This document shows, in pieces, positions 1-8,545 of a stretch of 30,088 bases of DNA (the stretch's first letter is position 1; each line of letters begins with the position of its first letter). The stretch is from positions 1-30,088 of the forward strand of contig CAKVGS010000025.1 of the NCBI GenBank assembly GCA_934747335.1. The letters are read 5' to 3'. The DNA is from an uncultured Candidatus Melainabacteria bacterium. Its GTDB lineage: Bacteria; Cyanobacteriota; Vampirovibrionia; Gastranaerophilales; Gastranaerophilaceae. Below the pieces are notes generated by a model that was not told the origin of the DNA, searched no databases, and saw only the letters and a list, made by a program, of their open reading frames with translations. Both the position numbers and the translations under genes were made by a program.

Positions 1-21
1 CGAGCATAACATTCCAATAAC

Positions 22-48
22 AACAAATCCTTACGGATTTTTCTTGTT
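22..48 (+). terminator. weak hairpin, possible terminator of an upstream gene
   Basis: AAATCC and GGATTT pair around a TTAC loop and are followed by a T-rich tract. This could end a transcript entering from the left edge. The stem is short, so the call is weak. Confidence 0.3.
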
Positions 49-71
49 ATTTCCATGTTATTTGCTCTTAC

Positions 72-241
72 GGGCTTACGCCCTACCGAAAATCCGTTCT
101 CCCTCGGAGAGGGAATGACCTAAAGTCGTTCACTTAATTTTTTTATATCAAATAAATAAACGAGTCTTGCATTAACCCTCTTCAAGGGGGAGGGTAGAAA
201 ATCAAGTTGAGCATTGCGAAACTTAGATTTTCGGGTGGGGG
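72..241. repeat. cluster of small palindromes in the left intergenic region
   Basis: The gene-free stretch 1-455 holds several short inverted repeats. They are GGGC-TTAC-GCCC near 72-83, a TCCCTC/GAGGGA pair near 98-114, a CCCTC...GGGAGGG hairpin at 176-195, and GAAAATC-AAGTT against AACTTA-GATTTTC at 197-232, followed by GGGTGGGGG. The layout (CCTCCC hairpin, variable middle, GGGTGGGG end) resembles the repeats near 13280 and 15607, but the middle differs. It is probably a non-coding mobile or REP-type element. No reading frame of note is present. Confidence 0.5.
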
Positions 242-359
242 TTCAAGCCGTAAGGCAAAAATGCAGAAATTTAATTCATCAATAGTTTATTTTTAGTTTT
301 ATGAAATCATGTTTAATGATTTCAAGTCGTTCGTTTGAATAGTTAGAACTTCTATGAGA

Positions 360-388
360 TTGCACAAAGCAATTTTTTAAGGTACAAT
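360..388 (+). promoter_or_regulatory. candidate promoter of the ruvX-tilS-hpt operon
   Basis: A -10 box TACAAT (383-388) lies 17 bp downstream of TTGCAC (360-365). The start would be near 395, giving a leader of about 60 nt that contains a small AACAAG/CTTGTT stem (398-423). The -35 matches consensus only in its first three bases, so this is inference from spacing and the good -10. Confidence 0.45.
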
Positions 389-455
389 TCTTTATAACAA
401 GAGTTGGTTTTTTGGCTTGTTGGAGAGTTTTTAAATAAGATAAAAGAGGGTTTTT

Positions 456-2045
456 ATGAATAAAATTCAGATTAAGGCGGAAATACTTGCTACTATTTCA
501 GCACTTTCTACATCATCTCAACCAAATTCATCATTGATTACCGATTTGAAGATGATTGAAGATAAGAAAACTGTTCTTGATATTTTAATAAAAGAACTTA
601 TTAATGCGTCAGAACAAAAAGCATTAATTATTTGTTGGTTATTAACTGAATTAATAGAAAAAGAAACCCTAAATAATGAATTGTGGAACGTGATAAAGTC
701 ACCTGAATATGGTGACCATATCAAAATGATTGCTTTTAACATGCTTAAAGATTTGGGTAATAAAATTGATTACGATGTAATTAGTGGCTATTTTGAGCAG
801 TTCAATGAATTAATAAATAAAGAAACAAAACAACTTTTAGACACTGCAATTATGAATCCAGAAGCACAAATTGATTTTATGGATTTTATGAGTGCAATTA
901 GTGATGAAGATAAAATTATTTTGATTAAGTCTTTAGAAGAAGATTATGCAAATGATGCTTTAGCAAATATTTTAATACCGGTTTTCTTATATTATATAGG
1001 GACAGAAGTTGGTAACGTTGCGCTCGACATTTTAGGTCGTTCAAAATCACAGCTTGCATACCATGCTTTAGAAGGTGCTAAGAAGTTTGCATCTGAAGAT
1101 TTGCAGGGCAGAATAAATAAAGCTGTTTCTGAATTGAAAATGTCAGGAATTCGTGTTGATAATACAGAAGAATTCTACAAAGGTATCTTAAAAGAATCTA
1201 AGCCTTATAAGGTTTATGTTTCTTTCCCTGACGGGCATGGCAACATGGGAATTGTATTCTCTAGAATCAGGGCAAATCGTACCTTGCAATTTTTGGCAAT
1301 TGTTACAAATCCTCGTTACGGAATTTTGGATTCGTTTGGATTTAATTCAATGAACGAACGTGATTTTATCAAAATTGTTGATAAATTTTATAATTATCAA
1401 GAAAAATATGAAATTAATGCCGGAGTGGCAAAATATTTAATAGAGCAAGCAGAAGCCGGTTCTCATGCTAATAATGAGCCAATTCCTTATGAGTTTGTTT
1501 GTTGGCAAAGTATTTTATTGGATGTTGAGGCAGAAAAACCTAATTTGTATTTAGAAAAACGCGAGTTAAATCAAAAAGATATAGACAAACTATGTTTGAG
1601 TGATTATGTGCAAAATTGGTTTTTTGATGAAATTACATCTGAAGAGTTTAAGGTGTTTATAGATAATTTGTCTGAAAAGTATAAATCAAATAATTTTGAT
1701 GTAGATTTGGATAAATACATTGCAGACAATTTTGATAGTATTTATACGGCAAAAGAGCTTGCTTATAAACTGATAACATTTAATATTGCAGCGTATTTAA
1801 GAATGTTAAAAGGCGACAAAGAGTTAGCAGAAGTTTTCTATTCTCTAGGTTCTAATTATGCATTCTTAACAAATATTATAAGAAAAAGTATTTACGAATA
1901 TTATATCGGTAAACGTTATATTTTGAAAAATCAAAGAAAAACCGCTAACGTGTTTGAAAAGAGAATGCAACCGAGAACTGACGATTTTCAGCTTTTGCAA
2001 CTCGATATGATAATATCAAGTATTGAAGCAAGGTGGGTTGAATAA
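456..2045 (+). CDS. unknown HEAT-like helical protein, first gene of ruvX operon
   Basis: The product has 529 residues and I do not recognise its family. It has no signal peptide or membrane segment, so it should be cytoplasmic. The first 230 residues read as a run of amphipathic helices that look like degenerate HEAT/ARM repeats (for example around residues 40-75, 110-125 and 170-230). Residues 250-310 look more beta-rich (KVYVSFPDG, FLAIVTNPRYGI) and the rest is helical again. An AGAGGG ribosome site precedes the ATG at good spacing. The stop codon overlaps the ruvX start (TAATG), so the two are translationally coupled. Its position suggests a housekeeping or scaffold role, but no function can be assigned. 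Confidence 0.75.
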   Translation: MNKIQIKAEILATISALSTSSQPNSSLITDLKMIEDKKTVLDILIKELINASEQKALIICWLLTELIEKETLNNELWNVIKSPEYGDHIKMIAFNMLKDLGNKIDYDVISGYFEQFNELINKETKQLLDTAIMNPEAQIDFMDFMSAISDEDKIILIKSLEEDYANDALANILIPVFLYYIGTEVGNVALDILGRSKSQLAYHALEGAKKFASEDLQGRINKAVSELKMSGIRVDNTEEFYKGILKESKPYKVYVSFPDGHGNMGIVFSRIRANRTLQFLAIVTNPRYGILDSFGFNSMNERDFIKIVDKFYNYQEKYEINAGVAKYLIEQAEAGSHANNEPIPYEFVCWQSILLDVEAEKPNLYLEKRELNQKDIDKLCLSDYVQNWFFDEITSEEFKVFIDNLSEKYKSNNFDVDLDKYIADNFDSIYTAKELAYKLITFNIAAYLRMLKGDKELAEVFYSLGSNYAFLTNIIRKSIYEYYIGKRYILKNQRKTANVFEKRMQPRTDDFQLLQLDMIISSIEARWVE

Positions 2046-2443
2046 TGCATAAAGTGATGGCACTTGATGTCGGAACAAAAAGAATTGGAATTGCGCTGAG
2101 CGATTATTTGCAGGTTATAGCTACTCCGCATTCTTTTATTTCAAGAGTCCCGGAAGAAAAAGCGATTGCGGAAATTGTAAAAATCGCTAAAGAAAATCGA
2201 GTAGAAAAAATTGTTGTAGGTGTTCCAATCAACATGGACGGAACTTTTGGCGGGCAGGCAAAAGATTGTCAAGATTTTTCACAAAAATTAATTGGTTTTG
2301 ATATAATATTAGAAGATGAAAGACTAACTTCCGAAGAAGCAGAAGAAAGGCTTCGTAGTAGGAAGATAGATTTCAGAAAAAATAAGGGACTTGTCGATAT
2401 GGAAAGTGCCTGTGTGATACTAGAACAATATTTAGGGAAATGA
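2045..2443 (+). CDS. ruvX: RuvX/YqgF RNase H-fold nuclease
   Basis: The 132-residue product has the length and all signature blocks of the YqgF/RuvX family. These are the N-terminal ALDVGTKRIGIALSD with Asp8, VVGVPINMDGT (57-67), DERLT (91-95) and the C-terminal VDMESACVILEQYL with Asp118. Family members have an RNase H fold and act in 16S rRNA 5'-end maturation and possibly Holliday-junction resolution. The start overlaps the preceding stop by one base, and its end overlaps or abuts the DUF1292 gene. The ruvX-DUF1292 order is well known in Firmicutes (yrrK-yrzB). Confidence 0.93.
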   Translation: MHKVMALDVGTKRIGIALSDYLQVIATPHSFISRVPEEKAIAEIVKIAKENRVEKIVVGVPINMDGTFGGQAKDCQDFSQKLIGFDIILEDERLTSEEAEERLRSRKIDFRKNKGLVDMESACVILEQYLGK

Positions 2444-2445
2444 TT

Positions 2446-2733
2446 ATGAGCGAAGAATTAGAAAACTACGTAGAAATTACAGATGAAGATGGTGTTTCAA
2501 CAAAATGTGAAATTTATGATGTAATTGATTTTGAAGACAAAACTTATGCTTTGTTGCTTCCGCTAGAAGATGCTGAAAATGAAGATGCAGAAGTTATCAT
2601 CATGGAATATGTTGAAGAAGGTGAAGGTGAAGATGCTGAAGGTTACTTCCAAAGCATAGAAGATGAAGACGAATTCAACAGAGTTTGTAACTACATCGAA
2701 TCATTAGAAGATGAAGAAGACGAGGAAGAATAG
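2446..2733 (+). CDS. DUF1292 family acidic protein (YrzB-like)
   Basis: This is a small, very acidic protein of 95 residues from the preferred ATG at 2446. An ATG at 2440 overlaps ruvX, but the AGGGAAA ribosome site (2434-2440) is 5 bases from 2446 and overlaps 2440. The core TDEDGVSTKCEIYDVIDFEDKTYALLLP and a later VIIMEYVEEGE block match DUF1292, a family of unknown function that often lies next to ruvX. The tail ends in a Glu/Asp run (SLEDEEDEEE). It is cytoplasmic with no catalytic motif. The next gene starts two bases after its stop. Confidence 0.85.
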   Translation: MSEELENYVEITDEDGVSTKCEIYDVIDFEDKTYALLLPLEDAENEDAEVIIMEYVEEGEGEDAEGYFQSIEDEDEFNRVCNYIESLEDEEDEEE

Positions 2734-2735
2734 TT

Positions 2736-4085
2736 TTGTTTGAAAGATTCACTGAAAGAGCGGTTAATGTAGTAAGCGAAGCGCAAAGACTTGCAAAAGA
2801 AATGGGATGTTCAGAAGTTAAGCCCGAACACTTGTTGCTTGCACTTGTGAATGAAGCAAAAGGCGTATCTTTAAAGCTTTTTAGAATGTATGGAGTGACG
2901 CCTGAAGCAATGGCAAAAGAAGTCGATAAGTATATTGTCAAAACTTCTAAAAACGTTGAAAACATTCCTTTTAGCCACTCTTTCAAAGAAATCTTGAAAC
3001 ATACTCTTGATTTGGCAAACAAATCAGGAAACAATAATATTCTTTTTGAACATCTGTTTTTGTCAGTTTTGAACGACAAGAACTCTAATATTCAGACTAT
3101 TTTATCGAGTTTTGATTTTAATACATACAACTCAAAAGATATTTTGACAAAGCTTGTAGAAAAGAAAATTAAGCGTTTAGAACATCCTGAGGCTATTGAT
3201 GAAGATGAAAAGAAAAGCAGTTTTGAAGCTGTTTATGAAGGCGAAGCTTTGTCTGGAGTTTTAGAGGGTGCTGTTTCAAAATTATCTGCAGCCGGTTATG
3301 AAATTTTGGGTACGGAACAGATAATGGCGTCGATTTTAGAAAACGCTAGTCCTGAACTTATTCAAACAATTAATAAGTTTGGTTTAAATGCGCAAAATTT
3401 TGAACAAAAACTTGCAGAACAACAATCAAGGCAAGCTGAATATGAAGATAAGAAAATTATATTTACACCGAATGCATTTTTTATGATGAATTCAGCATTG
3501 CAGACTGCAAAAGAATTGGGCTCTTCGGTTATCACTCCTGAACATATAGTTCTAAGCGTTTTAAAGAACAAAAAAGGCTTAGCTTATGATATTATTAAAT
3601 CGCTTGGTATAAATTCAGAAAAACTATCAGAAGATATATTGAAGCCGATTGAAAAGCAGATGCCGGAAGTACTTACAATTATGAAACTTGCAAAAGAAGA
3701 AGCTCGAAGAATCGGCAGAAATGTTGTAGGGACTGAAATGTTTTTGCTTGGGCTTATTGCAGAAGGCACAAGCATTGCGTTTGAAGTTCTTAATGATTTA
3801 GAAATCAATATGAAAGATGCAAGACTTGTTGTTGAGGGACTTGTAGGATACGGTAACGAATATTTTGATAAAGAAATTGTTTTTACAAATCGTGCAAAAA
3901 AAGTTTTAGAACGAGCTTGGCTTTTAGCTAAAAAATCTAACAAACAAAAAATTGAAGCAGTTGATTTATTGATTGCAATAACCGAAGAACCTGATTCTTT
4001 GGCTATGAAGGTGCTTGACCAATTAGGTGTGGATGCGGTTGAAATTAGACATGGTATTCAAGCAAAAGTCAGAAGAATGGGGTAA
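2736..4085 (+). CDS. tandem Clp-N domain protein without AAA+ ATPase
   Basis: The protein has 449 residues and begins MFERFTERAVNVVSEAQRLA, as ClpC does. It uses a TTG start supported by GAGGAAG at 2722-2728. The Clp-N signature helix occurs six times: PEHLLLALV (30-38), FEHLFLSVL (104-112), TEQIMASIL (193-201), PEHIVLSVL (268-276), TEMFLLGLI (333-341) and AVDLLIAIT (408-416). Two repeats make one Clp-N domain, so this is three domains in a row. No Walker A/B motif is present, and the gene ends normally at a stop 11 bases before tilS, so it is not a broken clpC. Clp-N domains bind adaptors and substrates, so this could be a soluble adaptor, decoy or ClpT-like partner of the Clp machine. That role is inferred. 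Confidence 0.82.
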   Translation: MFERFTERAVNVVSEAQRLAKEMGCSEVKPEHLLLALVNEAKGVSLKLFRMYGVTPEAMAKEVDKYIVKTSKNVENIPFSHSFKEILKHTLDLANKSGNNNILFEHLFLSVLNDKNSNIQTILSSFDFNTYNSKDILTKLVEKKIKRLEHPEAIDEDEKKSSFEAVYEGEALSGVLEGAVSKLSAAGYEILGTEQIMASILENASPELIQTINKFGLNAQNFEQKLAEQQSRQAEYEDKKIIFTPNAFFMMNSALQTAKELGSSVITPEHIVLSVLKNKKGLAYDIIKSLGINSEKLSEDILKPIEKQMPEVLTIMKLAKEEARRIGRNVVGTEMFLLGLIAEGTSIAFEVLNDLEINMKDARLVVEGLVGYGNEYFDKEIVFTNRAKKVLERAWLLAKKSNKQKIEAVDLLIAITEEPDSLAMKVLDQLGVDAVEIRHGIQAKVRRMG

Positions 4086-4096
4086 TTGGAGGGCGT

Positions 4097-5452
4097 ATGG
4101 ACGCGGTAACCCAAAGGGTTGCGGATTTTATTACAAAATATAATCTTCAAGATAAAACAATTATTGTTGGTTTCTCGGGAGGTTATGACTCCATGTGTCT
4201 TTTAAATATTTTATCAGAACTTAAACAATTGCCTGATTTTTTAGAAATGACAGTTGTTGCAGCGCATTTTAATCATAATTGGCGCGGTGAAGAATCTTTA
4301 AGAGAACAAGAAATTTGCAGAATTTTTGCAAGCAGTAAAGGGTTTGAGTTTTACTTAAAAGAAGCGCCAAAAGGTTTAAAGAAAACTGAAAATGATGCGA
4401 GAATTGCTCGTTATGAATTTTTTGAAGAAGCGTTTGAAGAATTTGACGCGGATGCTGTTTTTACGGCTCATAACAAAGATGATAACGCGGAAACTGTTTT
4501 ATATCGCATTATTAAAGGTACGGGTATTGTTGGTTTAAAAGGTATTTCAGAAAGAAGAAAATATTTTTATCGACCGTTATTAAAAACAAAAAGGGTTGAA
4601 ATTGTTGATTATTGTAATGAACACAATCTTTCTCCGAATAATGATTCTTCAAACTCAAATACAGCTTATAAACGTAATTATTTAAGACTGAATGTTATTC
4701 CGACATTAGAAAAAATTAATGAAAATGTAAAAGATGCGCTGAATATCTTAGCTGTAAATGCAAATAATGACAATGAGATTATTGAAGAATATTTAAAACC
4801 TTTAAGAAGTAAAGTTTTTGACGGTGATAAAATTATTTCTTCGGAATACAGAAAACTTATTAAGCCTGCAAAATTAAGATTTTTGCATGAATATGTACAA
4901 ATGCTTGATTTAGACTATGATTTTAAAAAAATTAACGAACTTTATGAGTTTTTAGAAACTAATATTACGCAAAAAAATGGTACAACGAAATCACTCGCAA
5001 CTGCTCTTTGGCTTTATGCGGATGATAAAATTGTTGAACCGATACCTCGCAGAAAACAAGTAGATGAAGAAAACAAAGATGTGACAATTTCTGTTGATGG
5101 TGAAGGTGAATATAAGTTTGGTGACAAAACTTTAACAATAAAGAATTTTGAAGAGAAGGAATTTTTTGTATTTCCTGAATCAACATCAAATTTTGCTTAT
5201 GTAGATTTATCAAAGGTGAAATTCCCGCTCACACTGCGTTATAGAAAAGATGGTGATATTATATGTCCGTTTGGGATGTCAGGCACAATGAAGTTAAAAA
5301 AATATTTGAATTCTAAAGGTGTTCCAAGACATAATCGCGATAAAATCATGCTTTTATGTAATGAAGAAGAAGTTTTATGGGTTTTTGGCGTAGGTATAAG
5401 CAATAAAATTGGTGTAAAAATTAATCCGACACACGTTTTAGAGGTAAATTAA
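4097..5452 (+). CDS. tilS: tRNA(Ile)-lysidine synthase TilS
   Basis: TilS uses ATP and lysine to convert C34 of the CAU anticodon of tRNA-Ile2 to lysidine, so that the tRNA reads AUA. The PP-loop SGGYDS lies at residues 27-32. The N-terminal ATPase domain continues through AAHFNHNWRGEES and FTAHNKDDNAETVLYRIIKGTG. The protein has 451 residues and keeps the C-terminal TilS domain (RYRKDGDIICPFG, then KLKKYLNSKGVPRHNRDK), so it is the long form. A GGAGGG ribosome site precedes the ATG. It lies two bases before hpt, a pairing common in Firmicutes. Confidence 0.95.
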   Translation: MDAVTQRVADFITKYNLQDKTIIVGFSGGYDSMCLLNILSELKQLPDFLEMTVVAAHFNHNWRGEESLREQEICRIFASSKGFEFYLKEAPKGLKKTENDARIARYEFFEEAFEEFDADAVFTAHNKDDNAETVLYRIIKGTGIVGLKGISERRKYFYRPLLKTKRVEIVDYCNEHNLSPNNDSSNSNTAYKRNYLRLNVIPTLEKINENVKDALNILAVNANNDNEIIEEYLKPLRSKVFDGDKIISSEYRKLIKPAKLRFLHEYVQMLDLDYDFKKINELYEFLETNITQKNGTTKSLATALWLYADDKIVEPIPRRKQVDEENKDVTISVDGEGEYKFGDKTLTIKNFEEKEFFVFPESTSNFAYVDLSKVKFPLTLRYRKDGDIICPFGMSGTMKLKKYLNSKGVPRHNRDKIMLLCNEEEVLWVFGVGISNKIGVKINPTHVLEVN

Positions 5453-5453
5453 G

Positions 5454-5984
5454 ATGAAAATGATAACAGAGAATGATTTAAAAGTTTTGTTCAGTGAAGA
5501 AGAAATTCAGAACGGAATAAAGAATTTAGGTGCTAAATTGAATGAAGTTTACGGACAAGAAGAACTTTATTTGATTTGTGTTTTAAAGGGTTCTGTGATG
5601 TTTATGGTGGATTTATCAAAACATTTAAAAATGCCTCTAAGAATGGAATTTATAAGACTTTCAAGCTACGGTTCAGGTTTTGCGTCAACAGGAAGAGTGA
5701 ATGCGGTTGACATTTCTTTACCTGATTTGAACGGTAAAAATGTTTTAATCGTAGAAGATATTATTGATACAGGCCATACCGCAAAATTTTTAGTAGATTT
5801 TATTAATCATAACTTTAAAGTAAAAAGCTTGAATTTTTGTTCGTTATTGGATAAAAAAGTTAAACGTGAAGTCGAAATTGATGCAGATTATTACTGTTTT
5901 GAAATTGATGATAAATTTCTTGTAGGTTATGGCTTGGATTACGATGGATATTATCGTAATTTACCTTACATTGGGTATGTATAA
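5454..5984 (+). CDS. hpt: hypoxanthine phosphoribosyltransferase
   Basis: The enzyme salvages hypoxanthine or guanine with PRPP to give IMP or GMP. The 176-residue product has the usual length. The PRPP-binding loop VLIVEDIIDTGHTA lies at residues 97-110, with the acidic pair Glu101-Asp102 and Asp105. The LKGS loop is at 44-47 and a SYGSG flexible-loop motif at 71-75. The C-terminal VGYGLDYDGYYRNLPYIGYV is typical of Hpt. Met3 is an alternative start. It is the last gene of the operon. ftsH, which often follows tilS-hpt elsewhere, is absent and a palindromic element follows instead. Confidence 0.94.
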   Translation: MKMITENDLKVLFSEEEIQNGIKNLGAKLNEVYGQEELYLICVLKGSVMFMVDLSKHLKMPLRMEFIRLSSYGSGFASTGRVNAVDISLPDLNGKNVLIVEDIIDTGHTAKFLVDFINHNFKVKSLNFCSLLDKKVKREVEIDADYYCFEIDDKFLVGYGLDYDGYYRNLPYIGYV

Positions 5985-5985
5985 A

Positions 5986-6165
5986 TGTACAGTTGGGCTG
6001 AAAGCCCAACCTACTGTAACTCAACTCGAATGATGTTCAACATTTCCTATATTTATCGTGTTCAATGAAAAATATTGAACACAACTGACGAGCTACTGTT
6101 TTATTCTTAGTAATTGTGAGGTGCGAACAGTCGCAGTAGGTTGGGCTTTCAGCCCAACATTTACA
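5986..6165. repeat. inverted-repeat element after hpt (GTTGGGCT family)
   Basis: Two near-perfect 25-bp arms face each other. The arm at 5992-6016 begins GTTGGGCTGAAAGCCCAAC and continues to CTACTG. The arm at 6134-6158 is its reverse complement. Each arm is itself a hairpin (GTTGGGCT, GAA, AGCCCAAC). The match extends outward to TGTA(C/A)A. Between the arms is another stem, GTGTTCAAT against ATTGAACAC (6058-6082). About 170 bp long and non-coding, it resembles a MITE or REP-like element. It may also end the hpt transcript. It fills most of the 263-bp gap to the next gene. Confidence 0.75.
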
Positions 6166-6247
6166 ATGTAAATTTTATATCTATAAATGGCAATTTTTTC
6201 TAATTGTTGGACTTATTATATATAATGGTAATTGGGAAATTTATACA

Positions 6248-7264
6248 ATGCGAATTGAAAATATTCAGTTAGTACAAAATAATAATTTTGCTTCAACTCC
6301 CACAAAAAATCAAACTTCTGTAAAAACAGAAACCATAAAGGGTGATGAAGATAAAAAGCGCGCAGCTAACTATATGATAGGTGCGACTATTTTGGCGTCT
6401 GTTGTTGCGTTAGGCGTTGCAGGTTACAATGGCAAGTTGGGCTCAAATATTCAAAAGATATTAGGAGGAAAAGCTAAAGCTTCGGTAATTAAGAATCTTA
6501 CTCCGCAGCAAAAAGCTCAAGAAGCATTGAGTAATTTGTATGATAAAGTAATTAATAAAGCACAAAAAGAAGGTAATACAAAACGTGTGGCCATATTTGA
6601 ACAATGCAAAAATAATATTAATTCACTAGATGCTCAAACGACTTACGCAAATTTACTTGATGCGTTATACAAAGATTTGAGGCTTGGTGAATATCCGACA
6701 AGCAGTCTTGTTACAAAAAATATTGAAGATATAACTTCTAAAGGAAATAAATTTATCAAAGTGAAAAATCAAAACGGTTGGCATTACAGAATGCCAATTG
6801 GCAGAAAAAGTGCAAAGAGTGTTGATAGAATTTCTGTAAATGCATTAGCCGACGAAAAGCTTATTCAAAAATTAGATGATTTATTTGCATCAGGCAAGGT
6901 TAAGGGATATTACAAAACACCTGAAACTTCTTTGAATTGGCTAGAACGCCATGATCCGATAACAATTTATCTTGATGAAAAAGCGGATACAAAAACTTTG
7001 GAAGCAGTTAAAACTGCTTGTGAAAAGTATATCCGTTCTTCAGAGGATGTTTTGTCAGGCAAAAAATTTGCATCAGGGATGGCATTACAAAAATCGCCGG
7101 ATGAACATGATATAAAAGCTATTTTAGAAGAAGCTAAAAATGTAGATTCAACTCTTGAATATGTTTTGAGAACACAGTTTACAGATAATGCGAGCGGGAA
7201 ATTAATAACATCTGCCGGTTATATGGATTCGGCTCAAAAATTAATTGATTTGATAAAGAACTAG
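6248..7264 (+). CDS. unknown protein with N-terminal membrane anchor
   Basis: The product has 338 residues and an unrecognised family. Residues 1-36 are polar and Asn/Thr-rich. One hydrophobic segment follows at about 41-62 (ANYMIGATILASVVALGVAGY), so it is probably anchored in the inner membrane. Residues 85-150 are helical and 170-300 are mixed alpha/beta. The block VDRISVNALADEKLIQKLDD...GYYKTPETSLNWLERHDPITIYLDE weakly recalls the phosphothreonine-lyase or HopA1-type effector layout, but a catalytic His is not conserved. A GGGAAAT ribosome site precedes the ATG, and a TATAAT at 6221-6226 may be its -10, with no clear -35. It is a single-gene unit between a repeat and the flavodiiron gene. 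Confidence 0.7.
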   Translation: MRIENIQLVQNNNFASTPTKNQTSVKTETIKGDEDKKRAANYMIGATILASVVALGVAGYNGKLGSNIQKILGGKAKASVIKNLTPQQKAQEALSNLYDKVINKAQKEGNTKRVAIFEQCKNNINSLDAQTTYANLLDALYKDLRLGEYPTSSLVTKNIEDITSKGNKFIKVKNQNGWHYRMPIGRKSAKSVDRISVNALADEKLIQKLDDLFASGKVKGYYKTPETSLNWLERHDPITIYLDEKADTKTLEAVKTACEKYIRSSEDVLSGKKFASGMALQKSPDEHDIKAILEEAKNVDSTLEYVLRTQFTDNASGKLITSAGYMDSAQKLIDLIKN

Positions 7265-7278
7265 AAACACCAATTTTA

Positions 7279-7287
7279 TGTTATAAT
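7279..7287 (+). promoter_or_regulatory. extended -10 promoter of the flavodiiron gene
   Basis: The sequence TGTTATAAT has a perfect TATAAT (7282-7287) with the TG of an extended -10 (TGnTATAAT). No -35 is seen, as expected for this class. The start would be near 7294, about 20 nt before the ATG at 7315. Confidence 0.5.
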
Positions 7288-7314
7288 GCATTGTGTATTG
7301 ATGGAGATTTAGCT

Positions 7315-8517
7315 ATGCACAATGTAAGAAAAATTACAGATGATTTATGTTATATCGGTTGTTCAGATAGGAGATTGAGTTTATTTGAAAGTGCTTATCC
7401 TGTAAAAGACGGAGTTTCTTATAACTCTTATGTTTTGAGAGATGAAAAAAATGTTTTATTTGATACCGTTGATAAAGTTTGCGCAGAACAGTTTTTTGAA
7501 AATTTGACAAAAGCGCTTGATGGTGAAATGTTAGATTATTTGGTTGTGCAGCACATGGAACCCGATCATTGTGCATTAATAGCGGAAGTCGTTAAACTTT
7601 ATCCTGATGTTAAGATTGTTTGTACTGCAAAAACTGTTGGAATGATAAAACAGTTCTTTAATATAGATATTGATTCTCGCGCAATGGTTGTAAAAGAAGG
7701 TGACACGCTAAATACAGGAAAACACGAATTCCAATTTATTCTTGCGCCAATGGTGCATTGGCCTGAAGTTATGGTAACTTACGATAAGACTGATAAATTT
7801 TTATTCTCGGCAGATGCGTTCGGCTCTTTTGGCGCAATTAACGGTAATTTGTTTGATGATGAAGTTAATTGGGAGTGTGATTATTTAGATGAAGCTCGAA
7901 GATATTACACAAATATTGTCGGCAAATATGGTTTGCAGGTTCAAATGCTTCTTAAAAAAGCTAAAGGGCTTGATATAAAACTGATTTGTCCTTTGCACGG
8001 TTTGCTTATTAGACAAAATATAGATTTGTTTATAGAAAAGTATGATAAATGGTCAACTTATACTCCGGAAGAAAACACAGTACTTATAGCTTATTCTTCT
8101 GTTTACGGTGGAACTGAAAGTGCTGTAAACCTTGTTGCAGCAAAGCTTGCTGATAATGGGGTTAAAAATATAAAAATGTTTGATGTATCAATGACGCATT
8201 CATCGTTTGTACTAGCAGAGGCTTTTAAATGTTCTCATATTGTGTTGGCTACAACAACGTATAATGCGGGGATTTTTGAATCTATGGAAGCTTTTTTACA
8301 TGTTTTGAGTGCACACAATTTGCAAAACAGAAAATATGTGCTTATTCAAAACGGAAGTTGGGCACCAACTTGCGGAAACCAAATGAGAGAAATTTTGGAA
8401 AAAGTTAAAGGTTCTGAAATATTGAATGATTCTATTTGTATCAAATCAACATTAAAAGAAGAACAGCTTGCAGAATTAGATTACGTGGTTGATGTTGTTG
8501 TAAAATCTTTGAGCTAA
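7315..8517 (+). CDS. fprA: flavodiiron protein (FprA-type O2/NO reductase)
   Basis: This cytoplasmic enzyme reduces O2 to water, and in some members NO to N2O, with electrons usually supplied by rubredoxin. From the ATG at 7315 (GGAG 8 bases upstream) it has 400 residues, the standard length. The metallo-beta-lactamase-like half holds the diiron ligands: HMEPDH (His80, Glu82, Asp84, His85), His148 in MVHWPE, Asp167 in SADAFGSFG and His228 in CPLHGLL. The flavodoxin half begins at about residue 255 (VLIAYSSVYGGTESAV) and binds FMN. It lacks the extra flavin-reductase domain of oxygenic cyanobacterial forms, so it is the short anaerobe-type class. The rubredoxin gene follows. An in-frame ATG at 7291 lacks a ribosome site. 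Confidence 0.93.
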   Translation: MHNVRKITDDLCYIGCSDRRLSLFESAYPVKDGVSYNSYVLRDEKNVLFDTVDKVCAEQFFENLTKALDGEMLDYLVVQHMEPDHCALIAEVVKLYPDVKIVCTAKTVGMIKQFFNIDIDSRAMVVKEGDTLNTGKHEFQFILAPMVHWPEVMVTYDKTDKFLFSADAFGSFGAINGNLFDDEVNWECDYLDEARRYYTNIVGKYGLQVQMLLKKAKGLDIKLICPLHGLLIRQNIDLFIEKYDKWSTYTPEENTVLIAYSSVYGGTESAVNLVAAKLADNGVKNIKMFDVSMTHSSFVLAEAFKCSHIVLATTTYNAGIFESMEAFLHVLSAHNLQNRKYVLIQNGSWAPTCGNQMREILEKVKGSEILNDSICIKSTLKEEQLAELDYVVDVVVKSLS

Positions 8518-8545
8518 GTTTAAATAGTCTTCTTATTTCAAAATG

